A DNA stretch of 64,000 bases from Nannobrachium achirus (Eukaryota; Chordata; Actinopteri; Myctophiformes; Myctophidae): positions 2,968,254 through 3,032,253 of the forward strand of contig OY997644.1 of NCBI GenBank assembly GCA_963921795.1. The letters are read 5' to 3'. Below the pieces are notes generated by a model. That model ran no database searches, was not told the DNA's origin, and worked only from the letters and a program-made list of their open reading frames with translations. The stretch's first letter is position 1. Each line of letters starts with the position of its first letter. Position numbers and translations under genes: made by a program. Positions 10,932-21,306 of the stretch are shown one piece after another.

Positions 10932-13049
10932 ATGATGAACGGTCAAAACAAAGAGGAGACCAAATCACTCTCCACTCACTCAATAGAGAAGCTGTCTGTC
11001 AGATCGTCAGCGAGATCATCTACATCAACTACAGCGAGTATGGCAGCAGCATTGGCGTTGGCTGAAGCACAGGCTGCTAAAGTTAGAGCAGCCTATGCTG
11101 ATAAAGAATCAAATATTAAATTAAAGAGGGCTCAAATAGAATCAAACATTAAATTGGAGAGGGCTCAAATAGAATCAAACATGGCTCAAATGGAAGCTAC
11201 TGCAATTATGGAAAAGGCCCGTTTGGATGCAGCCAGTGAAACACTACAACTCCACAAAGAAGCTGACGCCGCTATGGCCAAAGCAGAAGTATTGGAGTCT
11301 GTTGCTGCCCAGTTTGACATTAAGGAGATAGATGAAGATTTGGAGTTCTTGCCTATACAAGCAACCCCAGTACAGAAAGTGAGTGAGTACATAAAGAAAC
11401 ATTCCAGTAACTACACTGAACTCACTGAAACTAAAAGGGAGATGCCCTCTCACAATAACGACGCCACCCATCATCGCGATGACAACACCCATCACCAGGA
11501 TGACACCACCGACCACTGCAGCGTCACCAACCATCATAGCGATGACACCACCCATCACCAGGACGACGCCGCCCATCACAGAGATGACACCGCCCACCAC
11601 CTTGACGACAGTACCCACCTGTCAACTCACCGCAACGACAACACCTACTTTCCTGCTCGCCACGAGGACACCACCTACCTGCCTGCTCGCCACGGGGACT
11701 CCACCTACCTGCCTGCTCACCACGAGGACATCACCAACCTTCCAACTCACCGTGACGACAGCACCCAAACGCCCACTAAGCATCATGACATCAACCGTAT
11801 GCACATTCAATATGAAGACCAGCAAAGGCACGTGAACCCTTCACTCCAGTTCACACCTCATCATGACTTCAGACAAGAACAAAAACAATACCACTACTCA
11901 CCACCAGATGGCAGCAACCCAACCCCACAAAGAGGTACACCACAATGTATTTCCTACACACAGTTACAACCACAGCAGATGTGTAGCCCAAACCTTATAG
12001 CTACCGACCACGTGACCAGTGACCTCGCCAGGTTCCTAGCAAGGAGTCAGCTGGTGACTGGAGGACTGACTAAGTTTGATGACAAGCCGGAGAATTATCT
12101 CAGCTGGAAGGCTACATTTCAGAGTGCTGTCGCGGACCTTGGTCTTACCGCCAGCGAAGAAGTAAACCTCCTCATCAAGTGGCTGGGCCCAGAGTCTTCA
12201 GAACACGCAAAAAGGGTCAGAGCAGTCAACATACGTCACCCATCTGCTGGTTTGAGTATGATTTGGACGAGACTCCAGGAATGCTATGGCTCAGCAGAGG
12301 CAATAGAACAATCCTTGTCCACAAGAATAGACAATTTCCCAAAGCTCTCCAGCAAAGAACCTCACAAGCTCCGGGAGTTATCAGACTTGCTCTGTGAACT
12401 GGAAGCTGCAAAGCTAGAAGGTTATCTGCCTGGTTTATGTTACTATGACACAGCCAGAGGAGTAAATCCAATTGTGGAGAAGCTACCCTTTAATCTCCAA
12501 GAGAAATGGGCAGCAGTTGGCTCAAGATTTAAAGAAGTACACAGAGTTTCCTTTCCACCTTTCTACGTGTTTTCTGAGTTTCTGAGGAAAGAGGCTAGAA
12601 CAAGGAATGACCCAAGCTTCACCACTGCTTATCTCTCCTCCATCACCAAGAAGGAAAAGCCCCCAGGAAATTACAACACAAGGCCAACAGTTATGGTGCA
12701 CAAAACAGATGTGTCAGAAGATGTAACCACGAATGCAGAAGGTGTAGCTGAAGATTTAAGCAAGCAATGTCCCATACATCACAAGCCCCACCCACTGACA
12801 AGGTGTAAGGCTTTCAGGTCTATGCTTCTGGATGACAGAAAGAAGTTCATCAAAGACAATGACATCTGCTACCATTGTCTTGCTTCCACCAGTCACCAGG
12901 CTAGAGACTGCGACATCACCATCAAGTGTGTGGAGTGCGGCAGTGAGAGACACTTGGCAGCTCTTCACCCTGGCTCACCCTCTCAGATATCCAATCCCCC
13001 CTCTTCCCCTCAAGAGCATGGCGGGGAGGAAAGTTCTCCAGAAGATTAG
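10932..13049 (+). CDS. BEL/Pao-like Gag polyprotein, 705 aa, intact
   Basis: Intact 705-codon frame starting with the first ATG after the 5' LTR. Residues about 15-40 are Ser/Thr-rich. Residues about 40-125 are Ala/Lys/Glu-rich and look like a coiled coil with two near-identical copies of IKLKRAQIES-type repeats. Residues about 174-290 are an unusual His/Asp/Thr-rich tandem repeat. The gag core is at about 374-562 (GGLTKFDDKPENYLSWKATF, then LRKEARTRNDP), as in Pao/BEL gag proteins. The C-terminus has a Cys/His set: CPIHHKPHPLTRC, then CYHCLASTSHQARDC (C-x2-C-x5-H-x4-C) and CVECGSERHLAALH. Gag should assemble the particle and bind element RNA. The gene ends 42 bases before the 3' LTR, so pol is missing. 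An intact frame with no pol fits a non-autonomous but recently mobile family. Confidence 0.8.
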   Translation: MMNGQNKEETKSLSTHSIEKLSVRSSARSSTSTTASMAAALALAEAQAAKVRAAYADKESNIKLKRAQIESNIKLERAQIESNMAQMEATAIMEKARLDAASETLQLHKEADAAMAKAEVLESVAAQFDIKEIDEDLEFLPIQATPVQKVSEYIKKHSSNYTELTETKREMPSHNNDATHHRDDNTHHQDDTTDHCSVTNHHSDDTTHHQDDAAHHRDDTAHHLDDSTHLSTHRNDNTYFPARHEDTTYLPARHGDSTYLPAHHEDITNLPTHRDDSTQTPTKHHDINRMHIQYEDQQRHVNPSLQFTPHHDFRQEQKQYHYSPPDGSNPTPQRGTPQCISYTQLQPQQMCSPNLIATDHVTSDLARFLARSQLVTGGLTKFDDKPENYLSWKATFQSAVADLGLTASEEVNLLIKWLGPESSEHAKRVRAVNIRHPSAGLSMIWTRLQECYGSAEAIEQSLSTRIDNFPKLSSKEPHKLRELSDLLCELEAAKLEGYLPGLCYYDTARGVNPIVEKLPFNLQEKWAAVGSRFKEVHRVSFPPFYVFSEFLRKEARTRNDPSFTTAYLSSITKKEKPPGNYNTRPTVMVHKTDVSEDVTTNAEGVAEDLSKQCPIHHKPHPLTRCKAFRSMLLDDRKKFIKDNDICYHCLASTSHQARDCDITIKCVECGSERHLAALHPGSPSQISNPPSSPQEHGGEESSPED

Positions 13050-13091
13050 ATTAAATTATGTTGGCATCTTAAAATATGCCAAGGCGGGGAG

Positions 13092-13689
13092 TGTAATGGA
13101 ACATGTTTCTCACTTAACTTTACCGCCACTTGGGGGCACAGTTCCTCCATTTACTTCAAGTTTAGTACCCCCCTGTCTCCAGGGGGCACTGTTTATACTG
13201 TTCTGAAGCAGCTCTTATGACACAGGAAGTGTTTTGAGTTTGAACTTTTCTCCTTGAAAGAATGTCAAGAAAAGATCGTTTTTGGAGTGTTTACAACTAT
13301 TAGCCATTTCTACTTGTTTAACCCCCCTTGAGTGGCAAAAATAAGTGAGTAAACATATTACTTAACATTGTGATAGTGTGTACTGGACATTTGGAGAGAT
13401 ATATTCTACTGTTGTATGTTCTTCTGTGATATTGGCACTGCAGTGTTTGGAAGTTCAGGCTCAGGCCTACTTGTAATTTACCTGTTCATTTTGTGTGGAT
13501 GGATGCAATAAGGATTATTATTACTATTCTTACCTTTGCTTACCTGCTTAGTTTACATGAACAAGTGCCTTTCTTTGTTGGTTATTACATTCCTGGCATA
13601 GCTTACCTGTTATGTGCTTGTTCAGCTTTCTATTTCTGTACATTATTTTAATATGTGCCTTCTGTATATTTTGTGTTTCAGTTTTACAC
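13092..13689 (+). repeat. 3' LTR of the BEL/Pao-like element, first part
   Basis: Matches 10170-10767 closely and breaks off at TTTTACAC. The sequence resumes after the nested element; ACAC is duplicated at 17810-17813. Confidence 0.88.
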
Positions 13690-14875
13690 TGTTGGACATC
13701 GTGAAAATGTTAAAGAACGTAATTTATGTTGAACAACTCACAGGCTCATTATTATCACTTGGCCTGGTTAAAGAAGGAACGATATTGACTGGTTGAAATG
13801 ACTGCAGGTGCACTGGAAACTTTGCAAGCCTTTGAAGCCTCTTTGTGGTTATGCATTTCCTGTGGTTGAACTACATACACTGTGTACGGAACATACAGCC
13901 TGTATTTTCGAGACATGCATGTCTATTTTCATCACTGATCAGCGCATTCTGCATACCTCAGCATATGTCTATGTCTGAAAAAGATGCAAGATAAGCTCCT
14001 TTGTGAGTGTGCACACCTACGTGCACACACGCACACATACATATGTCTGGGGAATTTCCCTGAGATCGAACCATCGTATATAACGGCTCACACCAGAGCA
14101 TCTTTTAGGCTTTTTGGGGGATTTTTGGAGGACACGGAGGGCTTACGCCCTGCCGGGGTCCTCTGCCCCTTCGCGCTCTTTTTGGGGGATTCTTCTCTTG
14201 CACCTTGGTCAGATCTCAAGCAGTTGGTTCCACATGGATGAAGGTAAAATTGACTTACATTAAAAGAGGTACATTTCTCTATTTTGAGATTAAACCTATT
14301 TGGTGTTAAATATTATACTTTTTTGGAATTATCTAAATCTAATGGAACCTCCTGCTTTTAAATCTAAATTTGGAATTATTTTAGAACAAGCCTAATTTAA
14401 GGCATTGGTAAATCCTGATTGATTTCTTTCCAATTATTTTTGTATTTGCATTTGTATTTTTAAATGCACATGTGTAATACCACTGAGTGAATAAAAGGAA
14501 GCTTTAAACTTCCAAAAAGCCTCATTTTCGGTAAGGAGAAATAAAGTGCTGTAAGGATAAATTGACTTTGTCTTCTTTAGAAGCAATACCCATCTGTGAG
14601 TATCTGAATTCCACACGGCTGTTACATTACTGATAAAAGCTCATACTTCATATTTTTAGTCTTTAGTGGTGAGCATCAGTACGTTTCTCTGGACAGAGTA
14701 GGACAGGTAGTCTCGTAAGAATCTTTTGAGGACCTTAACTGTCTTGTCTGTGACATAAAAAGTGTTCATCGTGAGGGTTAAGGCTGTTTTTTTCTGTGGT
14801 CGGGGACCTCCTGTCCGAAATGTATTACACACTGCTTTCAGGGGAGCCCCCGGGCTCTCCCTGTTACAGTCTTCA
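13690..14875 (+). repeat. 5' LTR, 1186 bp
   Basis: TG...CA termini. TATATAA at about 14077 and AATAAA signals at about 14490 and 14539 give a plausible U3/R/U5 order. A (CA/GCAC)-rich stretch is at about 14010-14040. Confidence 0.9.
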
Positions 14876-14893
14876 TGGCGCCCTAACGCGGGG
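14876..14893 (+). promoter_or_regulatory. Primer-binding site, lysine-tRNA type
   Basis: TGGCGCCCTAACGCGGGG immediately follows the LTR end CTTCA. TGGCGCCC is the start of primer sites complementary to the 3' end of lysine tRNAs in retroviruses. The following bases resemble the Lys-1,2 type with one extra base. The primer assignment is an inference. Confidence 0.75.
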
Positions 14894-15956
14894 CGGGCGA
14901 GAGCTTTAGCGCATCAAACTACCATACCTAAAACAGCCGGGCACTTAGCAGGTTGAACTCTGCTAGAACTAAAATGATAATCTGGAGTTTGATGGTCTAA
15001 TCTTTCCCCGCTTAAAATACAAGAACCTACGAAAGAGATTAAGAACATCTCAAAAATCTCAAATAAGAGATCTCACACAGCCGTGTGGATTTATTTTTAT
15101 TTTCCGGATTATTTTCCGAAGATTATTAGACTGGCTCTTTAACTGACTTTGTATGCTGGCTTCAGTATGAGCCAGAGAGGGAGAGAAAAATAAATATGTT
15201 TTAAGAAATCGTCACTCATGTTGTCTTAACTATCTTTATGATTGGTTAATATAACAAGAGTATCCGTACATGAGGAAAATTATAATAATCTATATTATAG
15301 CTTGATTTTGATTTCTATTTTACATTCAGTTCTAACAATGCATTCCATAATGTGTATGTATGTACGTATGTATGGCTTGTTTGATCTATGTGTGAGTTGA
15401 TTACGGCATGTCTGAGTCATAGCAGGAGCACCGCTGCTACTAGAAGCAGTTGATACATGTCGTAAGGGGCGACACGCTAGAGACACACCGACCTGTCTGC
15501 CCTACTGGCTGAGTATTCTGAACACTGAAATATGTTTTTGTTGTTTTAACTTTAACATCACTTTGCTTTATGAACTTGACCACCCCATTGTAAAGGAAAA
15601 CATAAGAATAATACATTCAAGTAGATTGACACTGAATTTGTATTTTAAATTATATTAAAAAGGGATAGAGTGACAATCTTCATTCTAAAAGAATTATGTA
15701 TTTTCCTTTTTCCTGTTTTATTTGAACTAGAAATATTTCTACTTCATTTAAAGTCACATGTGTTTTTATTTGGAACATTAACACAACTTTACAGGCTGAG
15801 CCTGACCTGCCAGACCAAGGGAGCAGTCCACTAACTATGAACACTCCAGACCTTCGTCTCAATGTTTGTGAGGGGTTCTGCCCAACAACGACGATGAACT
15901 CTTCCTATCCGACCCATGATCGTACCGCAAATGCCCGTGAAGATTCGCTACTGTCG

Positions 15957-16016
15957 CTGTCTGAGAAACTGTCTGAGAAACTGTCTGAGAAACTGTCTGA
16001 GAAACTGTCTGAGAAA
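15957..16016 (+). repeat. 12-bp tandem repeat, five units
   Basis: Five head-to-tail copies of CTGTCTGAGAAA inside the non-autonomous LTR element. They lack the spacers of a CRISPR array. Confidence 0.95.
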
Positions 16017-16396
16017 CTGTGTCCTGGTTAGGACACCACTGCACCCGCAGGACTGTGGAGAGGTAGTCAGCGTCAGCATGGGCCTGTTAGTCTGGTCCTC
16101 GTCCCTACCTGTGGTACGTCAAGGCTCCAAGGCTCCCATTGAAGGGGGTGACTTGGGGTCCCTATCCCGCAAGGTCATGAAATGGCCAGGGGTAGCACTG
16201 TGAGACTTAGGCCGCGTGGGCCAAAGTCTTTTTTTTTTGTGTGACTTTGATGAAGAATGGAGGAGAAAAAGAGGAATAGACTTTTGCCGGGGCTTGAAAT
16301 GCGGTCGGATGGGACTGACATGGGCTGGTTTGGATCAAGAAGGACAATTATTATACTGCTCTGGTTTTGTGTGATTCATTCTATTTTGTTGTGTGT

Positions 16397-16470
16397 TCCA
16401 TAAAAAGCAAAAAAGAAAGAAGAAAAAAAGAAAAAGAAAGAAAGAAAAGAAAAGGAAAAAGGGGGAAAAA
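16397..16470 (+). repeat. Purine-rich (A/G) tract
   Basis: Low-complexity AAAG/AAAAG stretch within the nested LTR element. Confidence 0.9.
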
Positions 16471-16623
16471 TGTAAAAGTGTTGTTTTATAATCTGCTGTT
16501 TGACTTTTGTTTGCTACTTTGCTGTAATCGTGGTGATTTTTTGTCAAACTATTTTGTTCTTTTTGGGGTGTTGTCTTGTTCATGTTCTTTTAGGTTTGAT
16601 CAACATAAATGTACGAGAGAGGG

Positions 16624-17809
16624 TGTTGGACATCGTGAAAATGTTAAAGAACGTAATTTATGTTGAACAACTCACAGGCTCATTATTATCACTTGGCCTG
16701 GTTAAAGAAGGAACGATATTGACTGGTTGAAATGACTGCAGGTGCACTGGAAACTTTGCAAGCCTTTGAAGCCTCTTTGTGGTTATGCATTTCCTGTGGT
16801 TGAACTACATACACTGTGTACGGAACATACAGCCTGTATTTTCGAGACATGCATGTCTATTTTCATCACTGATCAGCGCATTCTGCATACCTCAGCATAT
16901 GTCTATGTCTGAAAAAGATGCAAGATAAGCTCCTTTGTGAGTGTGCACACCTACGTGCACACACGCACACATACATATGTCTGGGGAATTTCCCTGAGAT
17001 CGAACCATCGTATATAACGGCTCACACCAGAGCATCTTTTAGGCTTTTTGGGGGATTTTTGGAGGACACGGAGGGCTTACGCCCTGCCGGGGTCCTCTGC
17101 CCCTTCGCGCTCTTTTTGGGGGATTCTTCTCTTGCACCTTGGTCAGATCTCAAGCAGTTGGTTCCACATGGATGAAGGTAAAATTGACTTACATTAAAAG
17201 AGGTACATTTCTCTATTTTGAGATTAAACCTATTTGGTGTTAAATATTATACTTTTTTGGAATTATCTAAATCTAATGGAACCTCCTGCTTTTAAATCTA
17301 AATTTGGAATTATTTTAGAACAAGCCTAATTTAAGGCATTGGTAAATCCTGATTGATTTCTTTCCAATTATTTTTGTATTTGCATTTGTATTTTTAAATG
17401 CACATGTGTAATACCACTGAGTGAATAAAAGGAAGCTTTAAACTTCCAAAAAGCCTCATTTTCGGTAAGGAGAAATAAAGTGCTGTAAGGATAAATTGAC
17501 TTTGTCTTCTTTAGAAGCAATACCCATCTGTGAGTATCTGAATTCCACACGGCTGTTACATTACTGATAAAAGCTCATACTTCATATTTTTAGTCTTTAG
17601 TGGTGAGCATCAGTACGTTTCTCTGGACAGAGTAGGACAGGTAGTCTCGTAAGAATCTTTTGAGGACCTTAACTGTCTTGTCTGTGACATAAAAAGTGTT
17701 CATCGTGAGGGTTAAGGCTGTTTTTTTCTGTGGTCGGGGACCTCCTGTCCGAAATGTATTACACACTGCTTTCAGGGGAGCCCCCGGGCTCTCCCTGTTA
17801 CAGTCTTCA
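16624..17809 (+). repeat. 3' LTR, 1186 bp
   Basis: Same length and termini as 13690-14875, and no difference noticed in the stretches compared. It is followed by the duplicated ACAC and the remainder of the BEL/Pao 3' LTR. Confidence 0.9.
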
Positions 17810-17931
17810 ACACTTTCTTGTATTAAACCAGTCCTGTACAACACCTGCCTGTTACTTGGAGGAATGATACAAGGGAGAGTTAGAGCTGGCTGTGGAGGCT
17901 CAATATAGGATACATTGGGTGTAACAGCACA
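17810..17931 (+). repeat. 3' LTR of the BEL/Pao-like element, second part
   Basis: ACACTTTCTTGTATTAAACC... to GTAACAGCACA corresponds to 10764-10885 of the 5' LTR. Confidence 0.88.
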
Positions 17932-18066
17932 ACGTGTTCTCAATGATTTTAGTTCGTTTTTTCAATATAGTTACATTCTTTGTACTTTGTAAGTCACATT
18001 GTTACCTTTTTTTTCGTTTTCATTATTTAGTTAGAATTAACTATACTAATCTTGACCTGTACCTAC

Positions 18067-18195
18067 CGTCATAGTTCCATCTGCGTGCGTGTCCTTTGGG
18101 TCATAGGTGATGACAGTTCCTTGAAACTGCGAGGCTCCTGCATGCTGGGCTCCGCAGAGCAACAGCAACACCACTGCTACTGAAGAGACACTCAT
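18067..18195 (-). CDS. First coding exon of an unidentified secreted or membrane protein
   Basis: On the minus strand an ATG at 18195 opens exactly 43 codons ending at a splice donor (ACG|GTAGGT, donor at 18066-18061). The peptide starts MSVSSVAVVLLLLCGAQHAG, a clear signal peptide (short polar start, Val/Leu core, small residues before the likely cut near Ala-Ser). It continues with QFQGTVITYDPKDTHADGT. A TATA box lies 35-41 bases upstream of the ATG, so this looks like the true 5' end with a very short leader. I think of teleost extracellular proteins whose mature end reads FxGTVxxYxPK...ADGT, but cannot name one. The following exons would lie below 18061 on the minus strand. The BEL/Pao element begins 130 bases beyond the donor, so intron 1 is interrupted by at least 7.7 kb of LTR elements. 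No second exon was identified. Confidence 0.65.
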
Positions 18196-18229
18196 GGTTT
18201 ACTGAGAGAGAATACGATCCACTATGGTG

Positions 18230-18236
18230 TTTTATA
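18230..18236 (-). promoter_or_regulatory. TATA box for the exon at 18067-18195
   Basis: TATAAAA on the minus strand, 35-41 bases upstream of the ATG, at the usual spacing if transcription starts around 18200-18208. A CA-rich stretch lies just upstream. Confidence 0.55.
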
Positions 18237-18558
18237 CACTCACACACACGCACAGCAAACATCTTGAATATTTGAATTTGGCAGTGGAACAAGACATTTA
18301 CCTGGAACAACCGGTGCTCAGGGGAGATAAGATCAAATGTTTACCTGGTATGAGGAAGACAAAGATCTCTTTCTCGATGTGTAATCAATATGTCTGTCTG
18401 TCTGTCAAACTGTCAAACTGTGCCTGCCTGTGTATAGATCAAAGATTACACTTAAGCATGGCATTTTATATAACCTCATCCCTTGAATTCAGGCATGGTA
18501 CTTTGTTTCACTTATTCAGCTGTTGTTTGCTATGTGTGTTCTGTGAATGAATGTACGT

Positions 18559-19366
18559 TAGTGATGCGCGGATAGGCTTTTGAAGTCATCCGAATCCATC
18601 CGCGCAAATTAATTATCCGCCCATTATCCAACCGCATTAATTATATCATCCAATTTATAAATCCGCATCCATCCTCATCCGCAACTTCAAAAGTATTATT
18701 ATTACCCTTATTAGGCTAATATTATTTTCTGGTAGGCTATTCCCTGTTAGTTTTCTTAGTTGTGCGATCACAGAAATGCATTGATCTAGCCTACGGAATG
18801 TCTCCGTTCGTCTTTTTTCTTTCTTTTTTTTTTTGAGTCGGTGCTGCGTCGATGCAGACAGACATGCAGGCAGACAGAGTCAGACACACGAGAGAGAGAG
18901 AGAGAGCGAGGGAGAGAGCGAAAGAGAGAGGAACAAACACAACTTAGTGGGAAGTTTAACTTACCTACTGTACAGTAGCCTACTTTACAATATGGACTAT
19001 GGAGCTGAGAGAGATTCACTTTTTAGCGCAGCCTGACCAGAGGTAATGAGTGCGACGATGCATGCCGTGATGCCGTTGCCTTTAAGTGGACACAGCTGTT
19101 TAGTTTTATCGTGGACTGCACATTGCCTCATGAAAAATGATGGTTACTTTATAAATTATACAAAATAACACACACTAACACAGACACAAGCATACCTAGA
19201 TTTCGCTTTTTATTGATAGATATATTAGGCCATAATTTATTTCCTGCATTATGTCATCCGCGGATATCCGAAATTAATTAATAATTATATTTGATTGATC
19301 CAAATCCGACTGCACCACGGATCACCGCGGTCCACCGCGGCTAAAACCGCTATCCGCGCATCTCTA
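18559..19366. mobile_element. Non-autonomous hAT element, 808 bp, with 8-bp target duplication
   Basis: The ends are TAGTGATGCGCGGATAG and, in reverse complement, TAGAGATGCGCGGATAG (17 bp, one mismatch). ATGTACGT flanks both sides (18551-18558 and 19367-19374). The interior repeats ATCCGC-type motifs near both ends and contains a T run and a GA-rich stretch (18884-18930), with no transposase. An 8-bp duplication plus TAGNGATG ends is diagnostic of hAT. Confidence 0.92.
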
Positions 19367-19425
19367 ATGTACGTACAACTTTTTTGGGAAATGCCTAGAA
19401 GAACACCAACTAAAGGTAATAAAAA

Positions 19426-19428
19426 GAA

Positions 19429-19464
<36 letters not shown>

Positions 19465-19470
19465 AGAAAG
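19426..19470 (+). repeat. (GAAA)n microsatellite
   Basis: About ten GAAA units, slightly interrupted. Confidence 0.95.
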
Positions 19471-20071
19471 ATCTAGTCTGAAATTCTCCTTTAATGACCC
19501 AAAAAGTATAGCATGAAAACACAGGTCCTCTCAAATTGTGTGTGACTGGATCCATGATTATTTAATATCGTTACATAATTATTATGTTTGATATTATGTT
19601 TAATTCATGTCTGTGTGTTTACAGATCTATAGATTAAAAGCTCAATAATTGGTGAACTTGACCTTTGGTTATGTACCCAACCAGCTTGTACTTAGGGTAC
19701 TTAAATGTAATGTTGAGCTTCTTCCTGCAGCTGCATGGCTACGGCAGGCCTGACAAACTATCTGGGTCATTTGACCTCCTCCTTCCTCATCTCTATCAGT
19801 GACTCTAGTTTCAGGAATAATGATCAAAAGTTATTAGTTGCCAGATATTTTGGTATGTGGAAACATCCCCCCAGGGCATCGTTGGGGGGGGGAGACGCAT
19901 CAGAAATGTTAAATAACAACATAGGGCATACTGTTAGGCATTTATTAAAAAAAGACTCGCAGAAGATTGTAATTCCTACTATCATTGCAAGCAGAACTAT
20001 ACTGTAATATAACCACTAAAACAAGCAGGCTAAGAACCCAAACTGTCTGTCTGTTATCCACAGACGCATGT
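19471..20071. other. Unassigned DNA
   Basis: No gene or element recognised in this 600-base stretch. A short G run occurs near 19885. Confidence 0.5.
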
Positions 20072-20179
<108 letters not shown>

Positions 20180-20494
20180 CAACAGTGCTGTCCATGGTGC
20201 TGAAACCACAGGTTGCTTAAGCAACAGTATTGTAATCTTTCACAGAAAGGGACCCAATGTACATGTACAGGTATTTACCTCTGTGAATTCCAAGAAATGT
20301 TCTCTTATCTCCACACTTCCTTTCTCTGTTGTAACAAAAAACAATATTAGCAAAAGAACTTGGGAAATTGGGAATACATAGCCTTCACATGACACGTTGA
20401 CCAGACTATAAGTGGGCCAATTTCCAATGATTGGTCAGGTTTCACTTAATATAAAACGGGCGAAGCAGGCGCAAACCTCTAGTAATAATGACGA

Positions 20495-21306
20495 CCAGTA
20501 AGACTCCCTAATCGGGAGATAAGCGACCATCAGGTCGCATACACAAACTTTAGAAGGCAATCGTAGCCAATCAGGAGGGAATATGGGAAATGGGACAGAT
20601 CCATGTTGATGACATGACTTTAGAGATACTGTGTACCGCTTTGCGTGATTTTAGGGCAAAATCTGTAGGAGCAGTGTTCAAAAATGTGTTTTTAAAAAAA
20701 TCAGCCTGATGGTGGCGCTAGATGAGGGTCATGTGAGAAATCAGGGGCGGAGGTTGTGATTTGCCAATCATTGCGTGATTGCAACCGTCAGGTCGCAGTT
20801 ACTATGAAAAGCTCCACCAGCTGTCAGTCTGTCACGTCACGTCACGCCACATCACACTTTTGCCCTATTCATATCTCTGCCACTGTTGGCCCTATCCATG
20901 CAAAACTTTAAACCCACACTCCTTGGATGGCAAATCACAACCTCCACCCCTCATTTCTCACACAGCCCTCTTTAAGCGCCACCATGAGGCCGATCCTAGC
21001 AAAACATTTTTTTGGACACTGCTCCTACAGATTTTGGCCCAAAATCTCACAAAGCGGTACACAGTACAGTCATGTCATATAACATGGATCTGTCCCATTT
21101 CCCATATTCCCTCCTGATTGGCTATGAGAAATGAGGTGGGTGGAGGTTGTGGTTTGGCAGCCAAGGAGTGAGAGAGCAAAATTTGGCATGGATCGGGGCA
21201 ACGGTGGCGGATATATGAGTAGGGCAAAAGTGTGACGTGACGTGACAGAGTGACAGACAGACAGCCGGTGGAGGTTTTGATAGTAACTGCGACCTGACGG
21301 TCACAA
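20495..21306 (-). mobile_element. Non-autonomous Helitron-like element, family 1
   Basis: Read on the minus strand, the 3' end is a hairpin (CTCCCGATTAGGGAG) followed by TCTTACTGG and then host T, which matches the CTRR|T rule of Helitrons. Just inside the hairpin is GCGACC-TGATGGTCGC, and the opposite end carries a related GCGACC motif, as in the asymmetric inverted repeats of Helentron/Helitron2. The interior contains a TGACGTGACGTG-type repeat and a GACAGACAGACAGC stretch. No protein is encoded. Confidence 0.75.

Larger units (their letters stand above)
13690..17809 (+). mobile_element. Non-autonomous LTR retroelement (4.1 kb) inserted in the BEL/Pao 3' LTR
   Basis: Two direct repeats of exactly 1186 bp (13690-14875 and 16624-17809), both starting TGTTGGACATCG and ending GTCTTCA, flank a 1748-bp interior. 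The insertion duplicated ACAC (13686-13689 and 17810-17813). Directly after the 5' LTR lies TGGCGCCCTAACGCGGGG, a retroviral-style primer-binding site. A purine stretch ACGAGAGAGGG precedes the 3' LTR. The interior has no gag, pol or env frame; it holds a 12-bp tandem repeat and a purine-rich tract. This is a LARD/TRIM-like element or a deleted retrovirus-like element that depends on another element for its enzymes. The LTRs look identical wherever I compared them, so the insertion is very recent and later than the host BEL copy. Confidence 0.9.
10170..17931 (+). mobile_element. Gag-only BEL/Pao-like LTR retrotransposon with a nested LTR element
   Basis: A 716-bp 5' LTR (10170-10885), a single gag gene, a purine tract (AAGGCGGGGAG, 13081-13091) and a 3' LTR beginning TGTAATGGAAC at 13092 form one element. 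The 3' LTR stops at 13689 and resumes at 17814 (17810 counting the duplicated ACAC), because a second LTR element is inserted at 13690-17809. Only 42 bases separate the gag stop from the 3' LTR, so protease, reverse transcriptase, RNase H and integrase are absent and the copy must have moved in trans. The LTRs differ at very few places in the aligned parts (for example GGGGGCGCTG versus GGGGGCACTG), implying a young insertion. No convincing target duplication is seen: ACTAT precedes and ACGTG follows. It lies inside the probable first intron of the minus-strand gene whose exon 1 is at 18067-18195. Confidence 0.85.

Noticed and set aside
15957-16016. CRISPR-like array
   Set aside because: The repeat is 12 bp, strictly tandem, without spacers, in a eukaryotic LTR element.
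13984-17175. 85-codon frame repeated at 13984 and 16918
   Set aside because: It recurs only because it is inside the two identical LTRs, spanning the promoter region. No protein similarity is recognised.
10165-17936. Target-site duplication for the BEL/Pao-like element
   Set aside because: ACTAT before the 5' LTR and ACGTG after the 3' LTR do not match. The LTR ends themselves are well defined by comparison, so a later deletion or recombination at one flank is more likely than misplaced ends.
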